The notes under the pieces: generated by a model
What the model saw: only the letters and a program-made list of their open reading frames with translations
Database searches by the model: none
Told to the model about the DNA's origin: nothing
Made by a program: the position numbers and the translations under genes
Part shown: one piece after another, positions 51,301-61,864 of the stretch
Position numbering within the stretch: position 1 is the stretch's first letter
How the letters are laid out: the number at the start of each line of letters is the position of its first letter
Origin: Ptiloglossa arizonensis
Lineage: Eukaryota > Arthropoda > Insecta > Hymenoptera > Colletidae
Assembly (NCBI RefSeq): GCF_051014685.1
Contig: NW_027478596.1
Span: forward strand, 841,670-905,669
Direction of reading: 5' to 3'
DNA length: 64,000 nt

Positions 51301-54300
51301 TGAGAGACCATCAAAATTTTCGCAAGTCTGATACTCGAAACTAATAACTACTATGGCCTAGGGCAAAAATGCACATACCGTTGTATCGGGCGAGTTTCTG
51401 CTTTTAGATGCAACAGGAATTTCTCGAGTTCACCAATCCGTTCGCGAGACATGGGAGTTTGAAATTAAGGAACGTTTGAGAAACCATCAAAATTTTCGCA
51501 AAACTGATACTCGCAACCAATAACTGGAATAGCCTTGGGGAAAAAGACACGTACCTTTGTAATCGGGCGAGTTTATACTTTCAGATGCAACAGGAATTTC
51601 TCGAGCTCGTCAATCCGTTCGCGAGGTATGGGACTTTGAAGTTAAGGAATGGTTGAGAAACCACCAAAATTTTCGCAAGTCTGATACCCGAAACCAATAA
51701 CTACAAAGCCCTAGGGGAAAATTACACATACATTTGTAATCGGGCGATTTTTCACTTTCAGATGCAACAGGAATTTCTCGAGCTCGTCAATCCGTTCGCG
51801 AGATATGGGAGTTTGAAGTTAAGGAATGGTTGAGAAACCATCAAAATTTTCGCAAGTTGATACTCGAAATTAATAACTACTATGGCCTAGGGCAAAAATA
51901 CAAATACCGTTGTAATGGGGCGGGTTTCTACTTTCAGATGCAACAGGAATTCCTCGAGTTCGTCAATCCGTTCGCGAGATATGGGAGTTTGAAGTTAAGA
52001 AATGGTTGAGAATCCATCAAAATTTTCGCAAGTTTGATACTCGAAACCAATAACTGGAATGGCCTTGGGGAAAAGTACACATACCATTGTAATCGGGCGA
52101 GTTTCTGTTTTCAGATGCAACAGGAATTTCTCGAGTTCGTCAATCCATTCGCGAGATATGGGAGTTTGAAGTTAAGGAATGGTTGAAAAACCATCAAAAT
52201 TTTCGCAAGTGTGATACTCGAAACCAATAACAGGAATGGCATAGGGGAAAATTACACATACCTTTGTAATCGGGCGATTTTTTACTTTCAGATGCAACAG
52301 GAATTTCTCGAGTTCGTCAATCCGTTCGCGAGATATGGGAGTTTGAAGTTAAGGAATGGTTGAGAAACCATCAAAATTTCGCAAGTGTGATACTCGAAAC
52401 CAATAACTGGAATGGCCTAGGGGAAAAATACACATACCTTTGTAATGGGGCGAGTTTATACTTTCAGATGCAACAGGAATTTCTCGAGCTCGTCAATCCG
52501 TTCGCGAGATATGGGAGTTTGAAATTAAGGAACGGTTGAGAAACCATCAAAATTTTCGCAAAACTGATACTCGAAACCAATAACTGGAATGGCCTAGGGG
52601 AAAAGTACACACACCGTTGTAATGGGGCGAGTTTCTACTATCAGATGCAACAGGAATTCCTCGAGTTCGTCAATCCGTTCAGCGAGATATGGGAGTTAGA
52701 AGTTAAGGAATGCTTGAGAAACCATCAACATATTCTCAAGTCAGATACTCGAAACCAATAACTACAGAGGCCTAGGAGAAAGATACACATACCTTTGTCA
52801 TCGGTTGAGTTTCTACTTTCAGATGCAACAGGAATTTCTCGAGCTCGTCAATCCGTTCGCGAGGTGTCGGAGTTTGAAGTTAAGGAATGCTTGACAAACC
52901 ATCACAATTTTCGCAAGTCTGATACTCGAAACCAATAACTACTATGGCCTAGGGCGAAAATACACATACCGTTGTATCGGGCGAGTTTCTGCTTTTAGAT
53001 GCAACAGGAATTTCTCGAGTTCATCAATCCGTTCGCGAGACATGGGAGTTTGAAATTAAGGAACGGTTGAGAAACCATCAAAATTTTCGCAAGTCTGATA
53101 CTCGAAACCAATAACTACCATGGCCTAGGGCAAAAATACACATACCGTTGTAATCGGACGAGTTTCTGCTTTCAGATGCAACAGGAATTTCTCCAGTTCG
53201 TCAATCCGTTCGCGAGATATGGGAGTTTGAAATTAAGGAACGGTTGAGGAAACATCAAAATTTTCGCAAGTCTGATACTCGAAACCAATAACAGGAGTGG
53301 CCTAGGGGAAAAGTACACACACCATTGTAATGGGGCGAGTTTCTACTTTCAGATGCAACAGGAATTTCTCGAGTTCGTCAATCAGTTCGCGAGATATGGG
53401 AGTTTGAAGTTAAGGAATGGTTGAGAAACAATCAAAATTTTCGCAAGTGTGATACTCGAATCCAATAACTGGAATGGCCTAGGGGAAAAATACACATACC
53501 TTTGTAATCGGGCGAGTTTATACTTTCAGATGCAACAGGAATTTCTCGAGCTCGTCAATCCGTTCGCGAGATATGGGAGTTTGAAATTAAGGATCGGTTG
53601 AGAAACCATCAAAATTTTCGCAAAACTGATACTCGAAACCAATAACTGGAACGGCCTAGGGGAAAAGTACACACACCATTGTAATCGGGCCAGTTTCTAC
53701 TTTCAAGTGCTACAGGAATTTCTCGAGTTCGCCAATCCGTTCGCGAGGTGTCGGAGTTTGAAGTTAAGGAATGCTTGACAAACCATCACAATTTTCGCAA
53801 GTCTGATACTCGAAACCAATAACTACTATGGCCTAGGGCAAAAATACACATACCGTTGTAATCGGACGAGTTTATACTTTCAGATGCAACAGGAATTTCT
53901 CGAGCTCGTCAATCGTTCGCGAGATATGGGAGTTTGAAATGAAGGAACGGTTGAGAAACCATCAAAATTTTCGCAAAACTGATACTCGCAACCAATAACT
54001 GGAATAGCCTGGGGGAAAAGTACACACACCATTGTAATGGGGCGGGTTTCTACTTTCAGATGCAACAGGAATTCCTCGAGATCGTCAATCCGTTCGCGAG
54101 ATATGGGAGTTTGAAGTTAAGGAATGGTTGAGACACCATCAAAATTTTCGCAAGTCTGATACTCGAAACCAATAACTACTATGGCCCAGGGCAAAAATAC
54201 ACATACCGTTGTAATCGGACGAGTTTCTGCTTTCAGATGCAACAGGAATTTCTCCAGTTCGTCAATTCGTTCGCGAGATATGGGAGTTTGAAGTTAAGGA

Positions 54301-57300
54301 ATGGTTGAGAAACAATCAAAATTTTCGCAAGTGTGATACTCGAATCCAATAACTGGACTGGCCTAGGGGAAAAATACACATACCGTTGTAATGGGGCGAG
54401 TTTCTACATTCAGATGCAACAAGAATTTCTGGAGCTCGTCAATCGTTCGCGAGATATGGGAGTTTGAAATTAAGGAACGGTTGAGAAACCATCAAAATTT
54501 TCGCAAAACTGATACTCGCAACCAATAACTGGAATAGCCTTGGGGAAAAAGTCACGTATCTTTGTAATCGGGCGAGTTTATACTTTCAGATGCAACAGGA
54601 ATTTCTCGAGCTGGTCAATCCGTTCGCGAGATATGGGAGTTTGAAATTAAGGAACGGTTGAGAAACCATCAAAATATTCGCAAAACTGATACTCGAAACC
54701 TATAACTGGAATGGCCTAGGGAAAAACTACACACACCATTGTAATGGGGCGAGTTTCTACTTTCAGATGCAACAGGAATTCCTCGAGTTCGTCAATCCGT
54801 TCGCGAGATATGGGAGTTTGAAGTTAAGGAATGCTTGAGAAACCATCAAAATATTCGCAAGTCTGATACTCGAAACCAATAACTACAAAGGCCTAGGAGA
54901 AAGATACACATACCTTTGTCATCTGTTGAGTTTCTACTTTCAGATGCAACAGGAATTTCTCGAGCTCGTCAATCCGTTCGCGAGGTATGGGACTTTGAAG
55001 TTAAGGAATGGTTGAGAAACCACCAAAATTTTCGCAAGTCTGATACCCGAAACCAATAACTACAAAGCCCTAGGGGAAAATTACACATACATTTGTAATC
55101 GGGCGATTTTTCACTTTCAGATGCAACAGGAATTTCTCGAGCTCGTCAATCCGTTCGCGAGATATGGGAGTTTGAAGTTAAGGAATGGTTGAGAAACCAT
55201 CAAAATTTCCGTAAGTCTGATTCTCGAAACCAATAAATGGAACGGCCCAGGGGAAAAGTACACACACCATTGTAATCGTGCGAGTTTCTACTTTCAGATG
55301 CAACAGGAATTTCTCGAGTTCGTCTATCCGTTCGCGAGATATGGCAGTTTGAAGTTAAGGAATGGTTGAGAAACCATCAAAATTTTCGCAATTCTGATAC
55401 TAGATACGAATAACTGGAATGACCTAGGGAAAAACTACACCCACCATTGTATTCGGTCGACATTCTACTTTCAGATGCAACAGGAAATAATCGAGTTCGT
55501 CAATCCGTTCGCGAGATATGGGAGTTTGAAGTTAAGGAATGGTTGAGAAACCATCAAAATTTTCGCAAGTCTGATACTCGAAACTAATAACTACTATGGC
55601 CTAGGGCAAAAATACAAATACCGTTGTAATGGGGCGGGTTTCTACTTTCAGATGCAACAGGAATTCCTCGAGTTCGTCAATCCGTTCGCGAGATATGGGA
55701 GTTTGAAGTTAAGGAATGGTTGAGAATCCATCAAAATTTTCGCAAGAGTGATACTCGAAACCAATAAAAGGAATGGCCTAGGGTAAAATTACACATACCT
55801 TTGTAATGGGGCGAGATTATACTTTCAGATGCAACAGGAATTTCTCGAGCTCGTCAATCCGTTCGCGAGATATGGGAGTTTGAAATTAAGGAACGGTTGA
55901 GAAACCATCAAAATTTTCGCAAAACTGATACTCGAAACCAATAACTGGAATGGCCTAGGGGAAAAGTACACACACCATTGTAATGGGGCGAGTTTCTACT
56001 TTCAGATGCAACAGGAATTCATCGAGTTCGTCAATCCGTTCAGCGAGATATGGGAGTTTGAAGTTAAGGAATGCTTGAGAAACCATCAACATATTCGCAA
56101 GTCAGATACTCGAAACCAATAACTACAAAGGCCTAGGAGAAAGATACACATACCTTTGTCATCGGTTGAGTTTCTACTTTCAGATGCAACAGGAATTTCT
56201 CGAGCTCGTCAATCCGTTCGCGAGGTATGGGACTTTGAAGTTAAGGAATGGTTGAGAAACCACCAAAATTTTCGCAAGTCTGATACCCGAAACCAATAAC
56301 TACAAAGCCCTAGGGGAAAATTACACATACATTTGTAATCGGGCGATTTTTCACTTTCAGATGCAACAGGAATTTCTCGAGCTCGTCAATCCGTTCGCGA
56401 GATATGGGAGTTTGAAGTTAAGGAATGGTTGAGAAACCATCAAAATTTCCGTAAGTCTGATTCTCGAAACCAATAAATGGAACGGCCCAGGGGAAAAGTA
56501 CACACACCATTGTAATCGTGCGAGTTTCTACTTTCAGATGCAACAGGAATTTCTCGAGTTCGTCTATCCGTTCGCGAGATATGGCAGTTTGAAGTTAAGG
56601 AATGGTTGAGAAACCATCAAAATTTTCGCAATTCTGATACTAGATACGAATAACTGGAATGACCTAGGGAAAAACTACACCCACCATTGTATTCGGTCGA
56701 CATTCTACTTTCAGATGCAACAGGAAATAATCGAGTTCGTCAATCCGTTCGCGAGATATGGGAGTTTGAAGTTAAGGAATGGTTGAGAAACCATCAAAAT
56801 TTTCGCAAGTCTGATACTCGAAACTAATAACTACTATGGCCTAGGGCAAAAATACAAATACCGTTATAATGGGGCGGGTTTCTACTTTCAGATGCAACAG
56901 GAATTCCTCGAGTTCGTCAATCCGTTCGCGAGATATGGGAGTTTGAAGTTAAGGAATGGTTGAGAATCCATCAAAATTTTCGCAAAACTGATACTCGAAA
57001 CCAATAACTGGAATGGCCTAGGGGAAAAGTACACACACCATTGTAATGGGGCGAGTTTCTACTTTCAGATGCAACAGGAATTCATCGAGTTCGTCAATCC
57101 GTTCAGCGAGATATGGGAGTTTGAAGTTAAGGAATGCTTGAGAAACCATCAACATATTCGCAAGTCAGATACTCGAAACCAATAACTACAAAGGCCTAGG
57201 AGAAAGATACACATACCTTTGTCATCGGTTGAGTTTCTACTTTCAGATGCAACAGGAATTTCTCGAGCTCGTCAATCCGTTCGCGAGGTATGGGACTTTG

Positions 57301-58148
57301 AAGTTAAGGAATGGTTGTGAAGCCATCAAAATTTTCGCTAGTCTGATACCCGAAACCAATAACTACAAAGCCCTAGGGGAAAATTACACATACATTTGTA
57401 ATCGGGCGATTTTTTACTTTCAGATGCAACAGGAATTTCTCGAGTTCGTCAATCCGTTCGCGAGATATGGGAGTTTGAAGTTAAGGAATGCTTGAGAAGC
57501 CATCAAAATATTCGCAAGTCTGATACTCGAAACCAATAACTACAAAGGCCTAGGAGAAAGATACACATACCTTTGTAATCGGTTGAGTTTCAACTTTCAG
57601 ATGCAACAGGAATTTCTCGAGCTCGTCAATCCGTTCGCGAGATATGGGACTTTGAAGTTAAGGAATGGTTGAGAAACCATCACAATTTTCGGAAGTCTGA
57701 TACTCGAAACCAATAACTACTATGGCCTAGGGCAAAAATACACATACCGTTGTAATCGGACGAGATGCTGGATTCAGATGCAACAGGAATTTCTCGAGTT
57801 CGTCAATCCGTTCGCGAGATATGGGAGTATGAAGTTAAGGAATGCTTTCGAAAGCATCAAAATTTTCGCAAGTCTGATACTCGAAACCAATAACTACAAA
57901 GCCCTAGGGGAAAAATACACATACCTTTGTAATCGGGAGAGCTTCTACTTTCAGATGCAACAGGAATTTCTCGAGCTCGTCAATCCGTTCGCGAGATATG
58001 GGGGTTTGAAATTAAGGAATCGTTGAGAAACCATCAAAATTTGCGCAAGTGTGATACTCGACACCAATAACTGGAATGGCCTAGGGGAAAAGTACACACA
58101 CCATTGTAATCGGTCGACATTCTACTTTCAGATGCAACAGGAAATAAT
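51300..58148 (+). repeat. GGGGCGAG-type satellite segment with 6- and 7-mer repeats
   Basis: Here many monomers read TGTAATGGGGCGAG where the left part reads TGTAATCGGGCGAG. They also often carry GGAATTCCTCGAG (an EcoRI site beside the XhoI site), CTCGAGCTCG (SacI) and AAAACTGATACTCG. TACAAAGCCC at 55,061 recurs at 56,301 (1,240 bp, 7 x 177 plus 1). AAAACTGATACTCG at 55,921 recurs at 56,984 (1,063 bp, 6 x 177 plus 1). The extra base is the A in CCGTTCAGCGAG, seen near 52,678, 56,038 and 57,101. A block at about 53,730-54,060 recurs 6,018 bp later (34 monomers). Confidence 0.85.
57842..57857. repeat. Perfect 16-bp palindrome variant of the dyad
   Basis: ATGCTTTCGAAAGCAT is its own reverse complement. 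Compared with the usual ATGGTTGAGAAACCAT it has four changes. G to C in the left arm is matched by C to G in the right arm, which keeps that pair. The two changes in the spacer (GAGA to TCGA) turn the loop into two more pairs. Confidence 0.95.
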
Positions 58149-59257
58149 CGAGTTCGTCAATCCGTTCGCGAGATATGGGAGTTTGAAGTTAAGGAATGGT
58201 TGAGAAACCATCAAAATTTTCGCAAGTCTGATACTCGAAACCAATAACTACCATGGCCTAGGGCAAAAATACACATACCGTTGTAATCGGACGAGTTTCT
58301 GCTTTCAGATGCACCAGGAATTTCTCGAGTTCGTCAATTCGTTCGCGAGATATGGGAGTTTGAAATTAAGGAACGGTTGAGAAAACATCAAAATTTTCGC
58401 AAGTCTGATACTCGAAACCAATAACAGGAATGGCCTAGGGGAAAAGTACACACACCATTGTAATGGGGCGAGTTTCTACTTCCAGATGCAACAGGAATTT
58501 CTCGAGTTCGTCAATCCGTTCGCGAGATATGGGAGTTTGAAGTTAAGGAATGGTTGAGAAACCATCAAAATTTTCGCAATTCTGATGCTAGAAACGAATA
58601 ACTGGAATGACCTAGTGAAAAAGTACACACACCATTGTAATCGGTCGACTTTCTACTTTCAGATGCAACAGGAAATAATCGAGTTCGTCAATCCGTTCGC
58701 GAGATATGGGAGTTTGAAGTTAAGGAATGGTTGAGAAACCATCAAAATTTTCGCAAGTCTGATACCCGAAACCAATAACTACAAAGCCCTAGGGGAAAAT
58801 TACACATACATTTGTAATCGGGCGATTTTTTACTTTCAGATGCAACAGGAATTTCTCGAGCTCGTCAATCCGTTCGCGAGATATGGGAGTTTGAAGATAA
58901 GGAATGGTTGAGAAACCATCAAAATTTTCGTAAGTCTGATTCTCGAAACCAATAAACGGAACGGCCCAGGGGAAAAGTACACACACCATTGTAATCGGGC
59001 CAGTTTCTACTTTCAAATGCAACAGGAATTTCTCGATTTCGCCAATCCGTTCGAGAGGTATCGGAGTTTGAAGTTAAGGAATGGTTGTGAGACCATCACA
59101 ATTTTCGGAAGTCTGATACTCGAAACCAATAACTACTATGGCCTGGGGCAAAAATACACATACCGTTGTAATCGGACGAGATGCTGGATTCAGATGCAAC
59201 AGGAATTTCTCGAGTTCGTCAATCCGTTCGCGAGATATGGGAGTATGAAGTTAAGGA

Positions 59258-59273
59258 ATGCTTTCGAAAGCAT
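59258..59273. repeat. Perfect 16-bp palindrome, second copy
   Basis: This is the same ATGCTTTCGAAAGCAT, 1,416 bp (8 x 177) after the copy at 57,842. It is followed by CTAAATTTTCG in place of CAAAATTTTCG, which marks it as a slightly different monomer from the first. Confidence 0.95.
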
Positions 59274-59616
59274 CTAAATTTTCGCAAGTCTGATACTCGA
59301 AACCAATAACTACAAAGCCCTAGGGGAAAAATACACATACCTTTGTAATCGGGAGAGCTTCTACTTTCAGATGCAACAGGAATTTCTCGAGCTCGTCAAT
59401 CCGTTCGCGAGATATGGGGGTTTGAAATTAAGGAATGGTTGAGAAACCATCAAAATTTGCGCAAGTGTGATACTCGAAACCAATAACTGGAATGGCCTAG
59501 GGGAAAAGTACACACACCATTGTAATCGGGCCAGTTTCTACTTTCAAGTGCTACAGGAATTTCTCGAGTTCGCCAATCCGTTCGCGAGGTGTCGGAGTTT
59601 GAAGTTAAAGAATGGT

Positions 59617-60244
59617 TGAGAAACCATCAAAATTTTCGCAAAACTGATACTCGCAACCAATAACTGGAATAGCCTGGGGGAAAAGTACACACACCATTGT
59701 AATGGGGCGGGTTTCTACTTTCAGATGCAACAGGAATTCCTCGAGTTCGTCAATCCGTTCGCGAGATATGGGAGTTTGACGTAAAAGAATGGTTGAGAAA
59801 CCATCAAAATTTTCGCAAGTCTGATACTCGAAACCAATAACTACTATGGCCTAGGGCAAAAATACACATACCGTTGTAATCGGACGAGTTTATACTTTCA
59901 GATGCAACAGGAATTTCTCGAGCTCGTCAATCGTTCGCGAGATATGGGAGTTTGAAATGAAGGAACGGTTGAGAAACCATCAAAATTTTCGCAAAACTGA
60001 TACTCGCAACCAATAACTGGAATAGCCTGGGGGAAAAGTACACACACCATTGTAATGGGGCGGGTTTCTACTTTCAGATGCAACAGGAATTCCTCGAGTT
60101 CGTCAATCCGTTCGCGAGATATGGGAGTTTGACGTAAAAGAATGGTTGAGAAACCATCAAAATTTTCGCAAGTCTGATACTCGAAACCAATAACTACTAA
60201 GGCCTAGGGCAAAAATACACATACCGTTGTAATCGGACGAGTTT
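59617..60244 (+). repeat. Two-monomer repeat (offset 353 bp)
   Basis: AAAACTGATACTCGCAACC at 59,640 recurs at 59,993, and GACGTAAAAGAATGG at 59,778 recurs at 60,131. The 353-bp offset is two monomers minus one base, the missing C in CAATCGTTCGCG near 59,930. The match spans 59,617-59,891 against 59,970-60,244. The pair is copied again with the 21-mer block at about 63.33-63.96 kb. Confidence 0.85.
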
Positions 60245-61864
60245 CTGGATTCAGATGCAACAGGAATTTCTCGAGCTCGTTAATCCGTTCGCGAGATATG
60301 GGAGTTTGAAGTTAAGGAATGGTTGAGAACCCACAAAAATTTTCGCAAGTCTGATACTCGAAACCAATAACTGGAATGGCCTAGGGGAAAATTACACACT
60401 CCATTCTAATGGGGCAGGTTTCTGCTTTCAGATGCAACAGGAATTTCTCGAGCTCGTCAATCCGTTCGCGAGATATGGGAGTTTGAAGTTAAGGAATGGT
60501 TGAGAAACCATCAAAATTTTGGCAAGTGTGATACTCGAAACCAATAACTGGAATGGCCTAGGGGAAAAATACACATACCTTTGTAATCGGGCGAGTTTCT
60601 ACTTTCAGATGCAACAGGAATTTCTCGAGTTCGTCAATCCGTTCGCGAGATATGGGAGTTTGAAGTTAAGGAATGGTTGAGAAACCATCAAAATTTTCGC
60701 AAGACTGATACTCGAAACCAATAACTACAAAGCCCTAGGGGAAAAATACACATACCTTTGTAATCGGGCGAGATTATACTTTCTGATGCAACAGGAATTT
60801 CTCGAGCTCGTCAATCCGTTCGCGAGATATGGGAGATTGAAGTTAAGGAATGTTTGAGAAACCACAAAAATTTACGCAAGTCTGACACTCGAAACCAATA
60901 ACTGGAATGGCCTAGGGGAAAATTACACACAACATTCTAATGGGGCGAGTTTCTACTTTCAGATGCAACAGGAATTTCTCGAGCTCGTCAATCCGTTCGC
61001 GAGATATGGGAGTTTGAAATTAAGGATCGGTTGAGAAACCATCAAAGTTTTCGCAAGTCTGATACTCGAAACCAATAACAGGAATGGCCTAGGGGAAAAG
61101 TACACACACCATTGTAATGGGGCGAGTTTCTACTTCCAGATGCAACAGGAATTTCTCGAGTTCGTCAATCCGTTCGCGAGATATGGGAGTTTGAAGTTAA
61201 GGAATGGTTGAGAAACCATCAAAATTTTCGCAATTCTGATGCTAGAAACGAATAACTGGAATGACCTAGTGAAAAAGTACACACACCATTGTAATCGGTC
61301 GACTTTCTACTTTCAGATGCAACAGGAAATAATCGAGTTCGTCAATCCGTTCGCGAGATATGGGAGTTTGAAGTTAAGGAATGGTTGAGAAACCATCAAA
61401 ATTTTCGCAAGTCTGATACCCGAAACCAATAACTACAAAGCCCTAGGGGAAAATTACACATACATTTGTAATCGGGCGATTTTTTACTTTCAGATGCAAC
61501 AGGAATTTCTCGAGCTCGTCAATCCGTTCGCGAGATATGGGAGTTTGAAGATAAGGAATGGTTGAGAAACCATCAAAATTTTCGTAAGTCTGATTCTCGA
61601 AACCAATAAACGGAACGGCCCAGGGGAAAAGTACACACACCATTGTAATCGGGCCAGTTTCTACTTTCAAATGCAACAGGAATTTCTCGATTTCGCCAAT
61701 CCGTTCGAGAGGTATCGGAGTTTGAAGTTAAGGAATGGTTGTGAGACCATCACAATTTTCGGAAGTCTGATACTCGAAACCAATAACTACTATGGCCTGG
61801 GGCAAAAATACACATACCGTTGTAATCGGACGAGATGCTGGATTCAGATGCAACAGGAATTTCT

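Larger units (their letters stand above)
58149..61864 (+). repeat. 21-monomer HOR block, copy 1 (3,716 bp)
   Basis: From about 58,149 every marker I checked recurs at +3,716 (21 x 177 = 3,717) up to the end of the window. Examples are CCATGGCCTA at 58,251 and 61,967, ATGCTTTCGAAAGCAT at 59,258 and 62,974, and TAACTACTAAGG at about 60,193 and 63,909. Internally, 58,430-59,210 also recurs at +2,654 bp (15 monomers), so the block itself contains a repeat. I saw no difference between the 21-mer copies in the parts compared. Confidence 0.9.
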